NCBI GenBank assembly: GCA_008015325.1
Contig: SSFI01000090.1
Coordinates: forward strand, 1-64,000
DNA length: 64,000 nt
DNA from: Rheinheimera sp.
Lineage (GTDB): Bacteria; Pseudomonadota; Gammaproteobacteria; Enterobacterales; Alteromonadaceae
Direction: 5' to 3'
The first letter of the stretch is position 1. Each line of letters begins with the position of its first letter. Made by a program: the position numbers and the translations under genes. Below the pieces are notes generated by a model, which had not been told where the DNA came from, made no database searches, and saw only the letters and a list, made by a program, of their open reading frames with translations. Shown here piece after piece: positions 27,046-36,529 of the stretch.

Positions 27046-28347
27046 ATGCTGAGTTTAACCGGCTTGTTGCTCGGGCTCTGCCTGCTGATCTGGCTGACGA
27101 TGCGCGGGCTGAACCTGTTTATACTGGCACCGCTGTGTGCCTTGTTCGTCGCCATCACCAACGGTATTCCGTTCTGGCAACAAAGCGGCACTGCTGATTT
27201 TATTCACGCTTATATGAGCGGTTTCTCCGGTTTTGTCGCCGCCTGGTTCCTGATGTTTTTATTAGGTTCGCTGTTTGGCAAACTGATGGAACACAGCGGT
27301 GCAGCTGATGCGGTCGCTTTGTGGATTGTGAAAAAACTCGGCCGGGCGCATGCCGTCGCCGCCGTGGTGCTGGCTTGTGCTGTGCTGACTTATGGCGGTG
27401 TATCCGTGTTTGTCGTGGCGTTTTCGGCTTACCCGATGGCGGTCAGTTTATTTAAAGACGCCAACTTACCGCGCCGGTTTATTCCGGCTGCACTGGGCCT
27501 GGGCTCTGTCACCTTTACCATGACGTCCGCCGGCTCACCGGAAATTCAGAACTGGATCCCCATTCAATACCTGCACACCTCGCCTTATGCCGGCTGGGAA
27601 GTCAGTATCGTGGTGGCAATTTTTATGGCGGCTTTTGGTTATGCCTGGTTAAACAAAATGATTAAGAGTGCGGTGGCCAAAGGCGAAGTCTTTGTTGGCC
27701 GCGACAGCGACCCGCAGCTGACCGACCGCGCGTTACCGCATCCGCTGCTGGGGTTGATCCCGCTGCTGGTAGTGCTGGGTTTATCCAACTGGCTGCATCA
27801 TAGTCTGCAGCAAGCGGCGTTGATTGTGGCGCTGAGCGGCGGTGTGCTGGCGCTGTATTTACTGAACCGGCGTTTTATTCAAAGCCTGGACAAAGCCATC
27901 AACGAAGGGGTAATGGGTTCTTTGCTGGCAATTGGTAACACGGCCGCTGTGGTGGGTTTTGGTGCTGTCGCCAAACTAACGCCAGCTTTTAGCGAAATTG
28001 TGCAGACGATGACCCATCTGCCGGGGCCAGAACTGCTCGGCGCGGCCGTCGCGGTCAGTGCTATCGCCGGTCTTACCGGCTCGGCTTCAGGCGGTCAGGC
28101 CATTGCTTTGCCTGAGCTGGCGCCTGTCTATCTGGACCGTGGCGTCGAGGCTGACGAATTACACCGCGTGGTGGCGATTTCTTCCGGGGCTTTGGATTCG
28201 CTGCCGCATAACGGTTATGTCGTGACCACTATCCGCGCCATTTGTGGCGAAAGTCACCAGCAAGCCTACTGGCCAGTCGCAGCTGTCACTGTGGTGGTGC
28301 CGGCACTCGGGACGGGCCTGGCGATTTTATTGTTTCAGTGGTTTTAA
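27046..28347 (+). CDS. GntP-family permease (gluconate or 3-hydroxybutyrate type)
   Basis: Inner-membrane proton symporter of 433 residues with about 12 hydrophobic segments. Family landmarks include YGGVSVFVVAFSAYPMA, TMTSAGSPEIQN and GSASGGQAIALPELAP. The start follows AAGGA. Members carry gluconate or hydroxy-acids such as 3-hydroxybutyrate. With bdhA in the neighbourhood, the hydroxybutyrate option is attractive but not proven. It is followed after 27 bp by an exported alpha/beta hydrolase on the same strand. Confidence 0.88.
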   Translation: MLSLTGLLLGLCLLIWLTMRGLNLFILAPLCALFVAITNGIPFWQQSGTADFIHAYMSGFSGFVAAWFLMFLLGSLFGKLMEHSGAADAVALWIVKKLGRAHAVAAVVLACAVLTYGGVSVFVVAFSAYPMAVSLFKDANLPRRFIPAALGLGSVTFTMTSAGSPEIQNWIPIQYLHTSPYAGWEVSIVVAIFMAAFGYAWLNKMIKSAVAKGEVFVGRDSDPQLTDRALPHPLLGLIPLLVVLGLSNWLHHSLQQAALIVALSGGVLALYLLNRRFIQSLDKAINEGVMGSLLAIGNTAAVVGFGAVAKLTPAFSEIVQTMTHLPGPELLGAAVAVSAIAGLTGSASGGQAIALPELAPVYLDRGVEADELHRVVAISSGALDSLPHNGYVVTTIRAICGESHQQAYWPVAAVTVVVPALGTGLAILLFQWF

Positions 28348-28374
28348 CAAAGCTTTTAAACAGGAAAGTTTCGC

Positions 28375-29583
28375 ATGCGAAATCTAATAAAATCGGCCTG
28401 GTTAGTATCGAGCCTCGTATTGGTTCTGCTATGCGCTTTCGCCAGTCAGGCGGCCGAACTGCCGCTGGTGAAAAAACAGCGCTTTGAACTGGCGAGCTTC
28501 ATCACGCAAAACGGTACTGTGTTAAAGCAGGTGCAGGTGGGCTGGGAAGCCTATGGCCAGCTCAATGCAGACAAATCAAATGTGATTTTAATTACCCATT
28601 ATTTTTCCGGCACCTCGCATGCCGCCGGCCGTTATCAGGCGACAGACGCCGCCCCCGGTTATTGGGATGCCATTATCGGCCCTGGAAAAGCCATTGATAC
28701 CAATCAGTTTTATGTGATTAGCGTTGATACATTGGCCAATGCCAATGTCAAAGACCCCAATGTGATCACCACAGGCCCTGCCAGTATCAATCCGGCCACC
28801 GGTAAACGCTATGGCCTGAGTTTTCCGGTCGTGACCATCACCGATTTTGTTGAAGTGCAAAAAGCCTTATTGGACAGTCTCGGTATCAACAAGCTGCATG
28901 CGGTAGTCGGCGCTTCGATGGGGTCTTTTCAGGCGATTGAATGGGCACAGCGCTATCCAGCGCGCGTGCAGCGGCTGGTGCCGGTGATTGGCACTGCTTA
29001 TATCGATGCTTACAGCGCCATCAAGTTAGAGCGCTGGGCCTATCCGATCAAGACCGACCCGCACTGGCAACAAGGCGATTATTACGACAAACCACAACAG
29101 CCAACCGCCGGCCTTGCGATGGCGCTGGCCTGGGTGACTTTAGATGCGTTAAATCCGGCCGGCTTTAACCAGAAATACCCGGATTTACGCCTGGATAAAG
29201 CCGCGCATCAGGATATCCGCGCCAGTTTCAGCGCACTGGACCAATTACTTGCCGTTGCGACGCAGCGCGCCGAGCAGCAGGACGCCAATCATTTATTGTA
29301 TCTGGTGCGCGCTTCACAATTATGGCGTGCCGGCATGGGCGATAATTGGCAGCAAGCCATCAAAAACATCAAAGCCCCGGTGTTGTGGTTACCAGCGGCT
29401 GGCGATTTATTACTGACACCTTTGATGGCACAACAAAGCCAACAAGCGTTGGATAATGCGGGCAGCCGTAAAACAACCAACCAGCTGGCGCAGATCCCCG
29501 GTCAGATGGGCCACTTAGATGGTTTATTCAATATCCAGGCCGTGGCGCCACAACTCAAAGCTTTTTTACAACAACCGCTGTAA
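28375..29583 (+). CDS. Exported MetX-like alpha/beta hydrolase
   Basis: 402 residues. It resembles homoserine O-acetyltransferase in fold and motifs but begins with a signal peptide (SSLVLVLLCAFASQAAEL), so a role in methionine synthesis is unlikely. The nucleophile elbow is VVGASMGSFQAIEW (Ser of GxSxG). The Asp is expected in the PAAGDLLLTP region and the catalytic His in QMGHLDGLF. The ribosome site is AGGAAAG. It probably hydrolyses an ester in the periplasm. Next to a GntP permease, a TonB receptor and a 3-hydroxybutyrate dehydrogenase, a hydroxyalkanoate oligomer is a plausible substrate. Confidence 0.82.
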   Translation: MRNLIKSAWLVSSLVLVLLCAFASQAAELPLVKKQRFELASFITQNGTVLKQVQVGWEAYGQLNADKSNVILITHYFSGTSHAAGRYQATDAAPGYWDAIIGPGKAIDTNQFYVISVDTLANANVKDPNVITTGPASINPATGKRYGLSFPVVTITDFVEVQKALLDSLGINKLHAVVGASMGSFQAIEWAQRYPARVQRLVPVIGTAYIDAYSAIKLERWAYPIKTDPHWQQGDYYDKPQQPTAGLAMALAWVTLDALNPAGFNQKYPDLRLDKAAHQDIRASFSALDQLLAVATQRAEQQDANHLLYLVRASQLWRAGMGDNWQQAIKNIKAPVLWLPAAGDLLLTPLMAQQSQQALDNAGSRKTTNQLAQIPGQMGHLDGLFNIQAVAPQLKAFLQQPL

Positions 29584-29739
29584 TTACTCCTTGGTTTCCC
29601 TGTCCTGCCTGCCCTGCGCAGCCTGATAAAGGCCGCGCTGTTTGGGCCAACCGCGGCAAAGTCATGCCTCTTTGCCCGGTTTTTCTTCTGTCTGAAATCT
29701 GTGCGATACTGCAACCACGACCGTGATGGATGAACTGCC

Positions 29740-30576
29740 GTGCTGCGAATAATGATTGTGTTGAGCCTGCTTGTTAGCCTGACTGCCATAGGCGTACAGG
29801 CTGATGGCACACCAGCCACCAATACTGTGGAGCTGCGGTTTTGCTACGAAGATAAAGCGCTGGAACCCTACTACCGGGGTCAGGGTGCTGTGGTGCCGAA
29901 AGATTATCCGGGCGCAACCATCGACCATTTGGCGCAATTAGTCGCGCAGGTGCCGGGGCTGCGGCTACAACTGGAACGACGGCCGTGGAAACGTTGTCTG
30001 GCCAGACTGCAGTCAGGGGACATCGACGCCGTGGTCGCCAGTTACAGGCCGGAACGCGAAGCGATTGGTCAGTATCCACTACGGGACGGCAAACCAGACC
30101 CTAACCGCGCCTTCAGTGAACATCACACTTGTCTGGTGAAAAAACCGGATAGCCCCTGGCGCTGGGATGGTGAGCGGGTCAGCGGCATCGACAGTCTGGT
30201 CGTGGCCAGGCCGCTTGGCTATGCACCCTTAGTGGTGCCGGGACCAAAGCAAGTGACGATGCACTACACCTTGTCCGGCACTATGGACCTGGAACTGCTG
30301 CAGGCGGGGCGCATTCATGCCGTCACCACATTATGTCAAGTCGCCGGACAACCGGTGATCTCTTCGGTGATCAGTGAACGCGGCCTGCAGGTGTTACAAC
30401 CGCCACTGCACAGTAATACCGGTTACCTGCTGTTCAGTAAGCAGTTTTATCAGCGTCACCCGGACCAGGCCAATGCACTGTGGCAGCAGTTACAAATCAA
30501 CAAAGCAGTACCGGTTTACCGCACTTATCTGAAACTTCATTTTCTCGAGCCGGTGGCCGAAAACAGCACCCAATGA
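29740..30576 (+). CDS. Periplasmic family-3 solute-binding-like protein
   Basis: 278-residue exported protein resembling bacterial extracellular solute-binding proteins of family 3. Signal peptide MIVLSLLVSLTAIGVQA; mature part with LRFCYEDKALEPYY, the ArgXY-like 'Arg-Arg-Pro-Trp-Lys-Arg' stretch LERRPWKRCLARLQSGDIDAVV, then a hinge and second lobe. GTG start, with no strong ribosome site. No permease or ATPase of the amino-acid type is adjacent. Its 3' end overlaps the convergent fbpC by 40 bases. It may work alone as a sensor or with a distant transporter. Confidence 0.75.
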   Translation: MLRIMIVLSLLVSLTAIGVQADGTPATNTVELRFCYEDKALEPYYRGQGAVVPKDYPGATIDHLAQLVAQVPGLRLQLERRPWKRCLARLQSGDIDAVVASYRPEREAIGQYPLRDGKPDPNRAFSEHHTCLVKKPDSPWRWDGERVSGIDSLVVARPLGYAPLVVPGPKQVTMHYTLSGTMDLELLQAGRIHAVTTLCQVAGQPVISSVISERGLQVLQPPLHSNTGYLLFSKQFYQRHPDQANALWQQLQINKAVPVYRTYLKLHFLEPVAENSTQ

Positions 30577-31568
30577 GCCAGCTCAGCTCTGATACCAATC
30601 CATTCTCCTGACGCATGGCAATGATGGCTTTGCAGCTGACAGCTCAGCAGCTCGCCGTTTAACAGCTGCAATTCGTAGTGATAACAACTGCCGCGAAAGG
30701 CCGTGCTGATCACTCTGGCCTGCAGCGGACTGTCATCATCATGCGCAATATCTTCCGGACGCACCAATAACCAGGTGGCATCTGCCGGTGCTGTCAGCGG
30801 CAACGGCCCTAATGCCGTCACTGCTTGTCCGGCAAGCTGCTGCACCGCCAGCAAATGGCCCTCGCCGATAAATTCAGCGACAAAGCGGTTGACCGGCTGA
30901 TGATAGAGTTCATAGGCACTGCCCCACTGCTGTAGCTGACCCTGCACCATAACCCCCAGCTGGTCCGCCATGGCAAAAGCTTCATGCTGATCATGCGTGA
31001 CCAGCAACGCTGTGATGCCTTCGTGCTTGAGGATTTGCCGGATATCGCGGGCCAGCGCGTCACGTAAATCGGCATCCAGCCCGGAAAACGGCTCATCCAG
31101 TAACAGCAGTGCCGGCGCCGGCGCCAGCGCCCGGGCTAATGCCACCCGCTGTTGTTGTCCGCCCGACAGCTGGTGCACGGCGCGGTCAGCAAGTTCAGCC
31201 AAACCGACCAGCTCCAGCATCTGGGTCACCCGTTGGCGGCGTTGAGTCGCAGGCAGCTGATGCAGGCCAAAACCGACATTGCCGGCCACTGTTAAATGCG
31301 GGAACAACGCATAATCCTGAAACACCATCCCGACTTTGCGCCGCTCCGGCGGCAGCTGCACAGTGGCAGCGCTGACCAGAGTCTCTCCCAGCCAAATCTC
31401 GCCTTGGCTCAGGGGTTCAAAACCGGCAATGGCGCGCAATACCGAGCTTTTGCCGGAACCAGACGGCCCCAGCAGGCAGCCGATCTGGCCTGTGGCCAGC
31501 CCAAGACTGAAATCCTGCACGACCCTGGTCTGGCCGTACTGCAGTTCCAGCTGTTTGATTGTCAACAT
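30537..31568 (-). CDS. fbpC: Ferric-iron-type ABC transporter ATP-binding protein
   Basis: 343-residue ATPase. Walker A GPSGSGKS (34-41), Q-loop MVFQDYALFPH (about 81-91), signature LSGGQQQ (134-140), Walker B LLLLDEP (154-160), H-loop LLVTHDQHEA, then a C-terminal TOBE-like regulatory segment. The Q-loop and tail wording are those of FbpC/PotA-type importers. The ribosome site AGGAG overlaps the stop codon of a 19-codon ORF just upstream. It is the last gene of the leftward fbpA-fbpB-fbpC operon. Confidence 0.9.
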   Translation of the reverse strand: MLTIKQLELQYGQTRVVQDFSLGLATGQIGCLLGPSGSGKSSVLRAIAGFEPLSQGEIWLGETLVSAATVQLPPERRKVGMVFQDYALFPHLTVAGNVGFGLHQLPATQRRQRVTQMLELVGLAELADRAVHQLSGGQQQRVALARALAPAPALLLLDEPFSGLDADLRDALARDIRQILKHEGITALLVTHDQHEAFAMADQLGVMVQGQLQQWGSAYELYHQPVNRFVAEFIGEGHLLAVQQLAGQAVTALGPLPLTAPADATWLLVRPEDIAHDDDSPLQARVISTAFRGSCYHYELQLLNGELLSCQLQSHHCHASGEWIGIRAELAHWVLFSATGSRK

Positions 31569-31580
31569 CTACAGGTTCTC

Positions 31581-31636
31581 CTAGAGCACCATATAGTTTA
31601 AAAAAGCGGCAGCAGCGATAAGCAGAATGGCCGCAG
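31581..31636. repeat. Solo end of the MITE-like element found at 48291-48562
   Basis: 56 bases identical to 48291-48346, beginning with the 21-bp terminal repeat CTAGAGCACCATATAGTTTAA. The other end of the element is absent. Identity stops 3 bases before the fbpB stop codon. It supplies the whole spacer between fbpB and the fbpC ribosome site. Confidence 0.85.
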
Positions 31637-31640
31637 ACAT
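31581..31640 (-). CDS. 19-residue hydrophobic small ORF between fbpB and fbpC
   Basis: Encodes MSAAILLIAAAAFLNYMVL, a single potential membrane helix. Its ATG shares a base with the fbpB stop (TGATG), and its TAG stop runs into the AGGAG site of fbpC, so translation could be coupled on both sides. Nearly all of it is the MITE end at 31581-31636, so it may be a by-product of insertion. Only sequence layout supports it; expression is not shown. Confidence 0.35.
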   Translation of the reverse strand: MSAAILLIAAAAFLNYMVL

Positions 31641-33262
31641 CAGTTTTTCAGCGCCGCTTTGTTCAGCAAAATCACCGGCAACAGACCAGCCAGCACTATG
31701 GTCAGCGCCGGCACCGCAGCGGCCGCCAGCTGTTCATCAGAGGCCAGTTCAAAAGTGCGCACGGCCAGCGTGTCGAAATTAAACGGCCGCAATAACAGCG
31801 TGGCCGGCAATTCTTTCAGCACATCGACAAACACCAGCAAGGCCGCGGTCCATAACGAGGTTTTCAGCAAGGGCAAATGCAAACGCCGCAGCAACTGCCA
31901 ACGTGAACAGCCGAGACTGGCCGCGGCCTGATCCATGCTGGGTTTAATCTGACTGAGGCCAGACTCCAGCGCCTGCATCGCCACCGCCAGAAATCGCACC
32001 AGATAAGCCAGCAGCAACGCCAGCACAGTGCCGGACAATAATAATCCAGTACGAACACCAAATTGCTGTTCCATAAAAAGGTCAAGCCAGTTGTCGAATG
32101 CACTTAATGGCCACATCACGCCAATCGCAATGACGGTACCCGGCACAGCATAACCAAGGCCACTGAGCCGGATCAGCAGCTGCTGCCAGGCTGGTAAACC
32201 TTGCCGCAGGCCATAGACCAGCACCAGAGCAACCACCAGCAGCAGCACTGTGCTCAGTGCCGCCAGACTGAGGCTGTTACCAAGCAACTGCAGATAATCC
32301 AGCGACAGCCAGGCCGCCGGGGTTTCCAGGCTCCAGACCAGTAAGGCCAGTGCCGGCCAGAAAAATGCCAGCCACAGTACCAGGCTCACCGCGAAGGTCG
32401 CCAGCCAGGCCCGGACACCTTTCAGCTTTTGAGGCTGCAAGGTCTTGCCGGCCTGTCCGGCATGATAAAACCGCAGCTGACGCCGGCTGTACAGTTCCAG
32501 CAACATCAGCGCTAAGGCCAGAGTGCAGAGCAACGACGACAGCTGCGCCGCACCGGAGCGGTCATTCATGCCAAACCAGGTGCGGAAGATGCCGGTGGTC
32601 AGCGTCGGAATACCAAAATATTGCACTGTGCCGTAGTCGGCGAACACTTCCATCATCACCAGCGCCATGCCCCCGAACACCGCAGGCCGGGTCAGCGGCA
32701 ATAACACCGCCCAGAAATAACGCCGCCGGCTGACGCCCAGGATCTGGCTGGCTTCCTGCCAGCGTGGGCTCTGACCGGCCAGGGCCGCACGGGTCAGCAG
32801 ATAGACATAGGGATATAACACCAGTGCAAACAAACAGATAGCGCCGCCAACGGAGCGGACCTGCGGAAACCAGTAATCGCCGTAACCAAGGCCGGTAAGC
32901 TGGCGCAGCCCCTGCTGCAAGGGGCCGCTAAAATCCAGTAAAGCGGTGTAACTGTAAGCGATGATGTAAGCCGGCAACGCCAGCGGCAGGATCAGCAGCA
33001 GCTGAAACAGCCTGCGACCGGGAAACTGATAAAAATGCAGCAGCCAGGCCAGTGACGCGCCGAGCAACGCGGCAAGCCCCCCGGCGCCGGCTGCCAGCAG
33101 CAGCGAGTTCAGCAGATAATCCGGCAGCACAGTAGTGGCAAGATGCGACCACAGTCTGGCGTCAAACTGGCCCCAGCTGACATAAACCACCAACAGCGGC
33201 AGCAGTAAACATGCCGGCAACAGCCACCACTGCGGATGGCGCCAGAACGCAGATGCTCTCAT
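31640..33262 (-). CDS. fbpB: Ferric-iron-type ABC transporter permease
   Basis: 540-residue inner-membrane permease made of two fused six-helix halves, as in FbpB/SfuB. The EAA-type loops are visible as WQEASQILGVSRRRYFWAVLLP (first half, abridged by one reading) and DQAAASLGCSRWQLLRRLHL in the second half. It lies 25 bp after fbpA and ends at the small ORF before fbpC. The C-terminus VILLNKAALKN ends right at the edge of the repeat remnant, so its last few codons could differ from relatives. Confidence 0.9.
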   Translation of the reverse strand: MRASAFWRHPQWWLLPACLLLPLLVVYVSWGQFDARLWSHLATTVLPDYLLNSLLLAAGAGGLAALLGASLAWLLHFYQFPGRRLFQLLLILPLALPAYIIAYSYTALLDFSGPLQQGLRQLTGLGYGDYWFPQVRSVGGAICLFALVLYPYVYLLTRAALAGQSPRWQEASQILGVSRRRYFWAVLLPLTRPAVFGGMALVMMEVFADYGTVQYFGIPTLTTGIFRTWFGMNDRSGAAQLSSLLCTLALALMLLELYSRRQLRFYHAGQAGKTLQPQKLKGVRAWLATFAVSLVLWLAFFWPALALLVWSLETPAAWLSLDYLQLLGNSLSLAALSTVLLLVVALVLVYGLRQGLPAWQQLLIRLSGLGYAVPGTVIAIGVMWPLSAFDNWLDLFMEQQFGVRTGLLLSGTVLALLLAYLVRFLAVAMQALESGLSQIKPSMDQAAASLGCSRWQLLRRLHLPLLKTSLWTAALLVFVDVLKELPATLLLRPFNFDTLAVRTFELASDEQLAAAAVPALTIVLAGLLPVILLNKAALKN

Positions 33263-33287
33263 CGGTGACTTCAGACCAGGCTCAGGG

Positions 33288-34292
33288 TTATTTCCACCCG
33301 GCTTTATCCATGGTCTGAATTGCCTGCTGATTGAGCTCGCCTAATTTAACCAGCGGCAACGCATCGGCTTTGAATTCACCAAAGCCCTGCAACACACTGC
33401 TACGCGCCACACCCTGCACCACCGGATACTCATGGTTAGTTTGCGCGTACCAGGCCTGGGCGTCAGCCCCGGTCATGTATTCCAGCAACTGGGCCGCCTG
33501 TTTGGCATTAGGCGCATATTTGGCGACGGCTGCGCCTGAGATATTGATATGAACGCCGCGGTCCTGCTGATTAGGCCAGAACACGGACACAGCTTTGGCG
33601 GCAGCCGCATCTTTGGCATCATCAAACATCGCCGCCAGATAATAGGTATTGGCAATGGCGATATCGCAGACGCCGGCCGCTGCGGCCTTGATTTGGTCCC
33701 GATCACCACCTTTTGGCGGCTGGGCAAAATTCTGCACCAAGCCGTTAGCCCAGGCCTGAGTTTTTTCCTCACCCAGCACAGCAATCATGCCGGCCAGCAT
33801 TGACTGGTTATAGATGTTGTCTGAAGAACGGATACAAATTTTACCGCGCCATTTTGGCGAGGCTAAATCTTCGTAAGTGCTGAGATCTTTTGGGTCCACT
33901 TTGCCGGTGACATAAATAATGGGCCGCGCTCTGGTGGTTAACCCGAACCAGTGACCGGCCGGGTCCCTCAAAGCTGCCGGGATCGCCTGCTCCAGCGTGT
34001 TGGATTGCAGCGGTTGCAACAAACCAGCTTGTTGCGCTCGGTACAGCCGGCCGACATCGGTACTGATCAGCAAATCAGCCGGACTATTGCGGCCTTCACT
34101 TTGCATCCGGCTTAACAGTTCGTCTGGTTTGCCGGTGATCAAATTCACCTTAATACCAGTTTGCTGACTGAATTTATCCAGCAAAGGTTTAATCAGTTCC
34201 TGTTGGCGCGCAGAATAAACATTGACTTCGGCCGCTTGGGTGCTGGCGAAACCTGACGTGAGTAACACAAGACTTAACAATCTGAATTTCAT
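33288..34292 (-). CDS. fbpA: Ferric-iron ABC transporter substrate-binding protein
   Basis: Periplasmic Fe(III)-binding protein of 334 residues. Signal peptide ends near ASTQAAEVNVYSAR. The mature N-terminus, 'DLLISTDVGRLYRAQ' and the paired tyrosines of ANTYYLAAM match the FbpA/FutA iron-site pattern. The start is placed at ATG 34292 with GGTGA six bases upstream; an ATG two codons earlier is too close. A TATACT -10 lies about 35 bases upstream. I did not find a clear Fur box, so iron control is not shown by the sequence. Confidence 0.9.
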   Translation of the reverse strand: MKFRLLSLVLLTSGFASTQAAEVNVYSARQQELIKPLLDKFSQQTGIKVNLITGKPDELLSRMQSEGRNSPADLLISTDVGRLYRAQQAGLLQPLQSNTLEQAIPAALRDPAGHWFGLTTRARPIIYVTGKVDPKDLSTYEDLASPKWRGKICIRSSDNIYNQSMLAGMIAVLGEEKTQAWANGLVQNFAQPPKGGDRDQIKAAAAGVCDIAIANTYYLAAMFDDAKDAAAAKAVSVFWPNQQDRGVHINISGAAVAKYAPNAKQAAQLLEYMTGADAQAWYAQTNHEYPVVQGVARSSVLQGFGEFKADALPLVKLGELNQQAIQTMDKAGWK

Positions 34293-34477
34293 CAACATTC
34301 ACCATCCATTATTTGAAAACAAGGCAGTATAACGGGAAAAAAACCAGCCGCTGATATCATCTGTCGGTTTTTCCCGGCGTTCAATCTCAGCCGTCGCCGG
34401 CACCGTACCTGCACAGTTGCTAAGCCTGTGTCGCTTCACCTATGCTAGCGACAATTATTCAGCCCGGAATTATATCT

Positions 34478-36517
34478 ATGTACCGACCTCAACAGATCAG
34501 TTTTGTTGCCGCGGTTTTGCTTGGTTTTACCGCTCAGTTACACGCCAGTACTGCCGCCCCGTTGACCGCCACTGATTTATACCAGGTGCAAAAACCAGCT
34601 GGCCTGCAGGTATCGCCGGACGGTCAGCGCGCAGTCTTTAGCCTGAACCGTTATGACCTGGCCAAAAACAAAAGTAATACCGATTTGCACCTGCTGGAAC
34701 TGGGTTCCGGCCGACAAACCCAGCTGACTTTCCATCCCGCCGCTGACAATCAACCAGCCTGGAGCCCGGACGGCCGCCAGCTGGTGTTTGTATCCAAACG
34801 CGATGGTGAACACAATCAACTGCAGCTGCTGACCTTAGGCGGCGGCGAAGCCCGCCAGCTCACCGAGTTGCCGGTCAGTGTCAGTAATCCGCGTTTTTTT
34901 CCGGACGGCAAAAAAATTCTGTTCAGTGCGCAAGTGCCGGCAGGTTTTTCTGGTGACTTTAAGCTACTGAAAGATGAGAAAAAGCCGCTGCATTCAGCCA
35001 AAGTCAGCGAAAACCGCATTTACCGTTACTGGGACCATTTCCTCACCGACGACCAAGTTACGCAATTTTTCGCCTATGACATTTTAACAGGTGACATCCG
35101 GGCACTGACGCCGGGATGGAGCCAATGGACCAGCCTCGACGGCGGCGTCGAATTTGATTTATCGCCGGACGGCAAACAGCTGGCGCTCAGTGCAGTCAGC
35201 AGTAAACCGCCATACAACAGCCTGAATTTTGATGTATATGTAGTGCCGACCGACGGCAGTGGTAAAGCGGTGAATCTGACCGAAACCAATCCGGCCGACG
35301 ACAGCAAACCGGTGTTCAGCCCGGACGGCCGCAGCCTGCTGTACGGCGCACAAAAGCGCACTGATTTTGGCAATGACAACGTCAAACTAACCCGGTTTGA
35401 TCTGGCAGCGAAAACGACCACAGTGCTGGCCGGCAATATCGATTTGTCACCGCAGCAATGGTTCTTCAGCAAAGACGGCCAGATGTTGTATTTCCTCGCC
35501 GAAGACAAAGCGCGGGTGTCGTTATTTTCCGTACCGGCCGCCGGCGGCCCGGTGAAACAAGTACTGCGTCAGGCCAGTAATGAACAGGTGCAGGTGGCTG
35601 GCCCGGCACAGTTTGCACTGGTGCAGCATGGAATCAGCCAGCTGCCGGAGATCTTCCTGCTGGACAATAAAAGCCGCACCTTAAAACAAATCAGCCAGAT
35701 CAACACGGCGCTGCAGCAAAATACCCAATGGGGCAAAGTCGAAGACATGACGTATCCGGGCTCGGATAACAAACCGATCCAGATGTTTGTGATTTTTCCA
35801 CCCAACTTTGACGCGAAAAAACGCTGGCCACTGCTGAGCCTGCTGCATGGCGGCCCGCATGGCGCTTTTAACGACGCTTTTGGTACGCGCTGGCACCCGC
35901 AAGTGTTTGCCGCCATGGGCTATGTGGTGATCATGCCGAACTTCCACGGCTCGACCGGTTTTGGCGAGGCTTTCACCGCGTCCATTCACGGCGACCATGC
36001 CACTAAACCGTTTTTTGACAGTGAAGCAGCTATCGATTACATGACCTCGCGCGGTTATATCGACGAAAGCCGCGTCGCCGCCGCAGGTGGTAGTTATGGC
36101 GGTTATCTGGTCAGCTGGATAGCCGGCCACAGCACCAAATACAAAGCACTGGTCAATCATGCCGGTGTTTATGACCTGATGGCACAGTTTGCTTCCGACA
36201 GCACTTTAATGCGTACTTATGCTTATGCCGGTTCGCCATGGAAAGATAAAGACAACGTGCTGAAGGCCAGTCCGGCGATGTTCGCGGAAAACTTCAATAC
36301 GCCGATGCTGATCACCCATGGCGAACAGGATTACCGTGTGCCGGTGACCCAGGGTTTAGCACTGTATGGTGTGCTCAAAGGCAAAGGCGTCGATGCGCGG
36401 TTGGTGTATTTCCCGGATGAAAACCACTGGATCTTAAAACCACAAAACTCGATTTACTGGTACCACGAATTTGGCCAGTGGCTGGAGCGTTATATTGGTA
36501 AAGGCCCCAGTGAATAA
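34478..36517 (+). CDS. Exported S9-family prolyl oligopeptidase-like peptidase
   Basis: 679 residues. Signal peptide ends near AQLHAST. An N-terminal beta-propeller with WD40-like/TolB repeats (SPDGRQLVF, SPDGKQLAL, SPDGRSLLY) covers about 30-420. The C-terminal alpha/beta hydrolase domain carries the nucleophile in AAGGSYGGYLVSW (about S538), Asp in HGEQDYRVP and His in DENHWI. It acts as a dipeptidyl or acylaminoacyl peptidase in the periplasm. The start at 34478 is chosen to begin the signal peptide; the upstream 12 codons lack a site. It is followed 12 bp later by a zapE paralogue. Confidence 0.9.
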   Translation: MYRPQQISFVAAVLLGFTAQLHASTAAPLTATDLYQVQKPAGLQVSPDGQRAVFSLNRYDLAKNKSNTDLHLLELGSGRQTQLTFHPAADNQPAWSPDGRQLVFVSKRDGEHNQLQLLTLGGGEARQLTELPVSVSNPRFFPDGKKILFSAQVPAGFSGDFKLLKDEKKPLHSAKVSENRIYRYWDHFLTDDQVTQFFAYDILTGDIRALTPGWSQWTSLDGGVEFDLSPDGKQLALSAVSSKPPYNSLNFDVYVVPTDGSGKAVNLTETNPADDSKPVFSPDGRSLLYGAQKRTDFGNDNVKLTRFDLAAKTTTVLAGNIDLSPQQWFFSKDGQMLYFLAEDKARVSLFSVPAAGGPVKQVLRQASNEQVQVAGPAQFALVQHGISQLPEIFLLDNKSRTLKQISQINTALQQNTQWGKVEDMTYPGSDNKPIQMFVIFPPNFDAKKRWPLLSLLHGGPHGAFNDAFGTRWHPQVFAAMGYVVIMPNFHGSTGFGEAFTASIHGDHATKPFFDSEAAIDYMTSRGYIDESRVAAAGGSYGGYLVSWIAGHSTKYKALVNHAGVYDLMAQFASDSTLMRTYAYAGSPWKDKDNVLKASPAMFAENFNTPMLITHGEQDYRVPVTQGLALYGVLKGKGVDARLVYFPDENHWILKPQNSIYWYHEFGQWLERYIGKGPSE

Positions 36518-36529
36518 ATGGCTGAATAA

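Noticed and set aside
34293..34477. Fur box ahead of fbpA
   Set aside because: No stretch resembling GATAATGATAATCATTATC was found.
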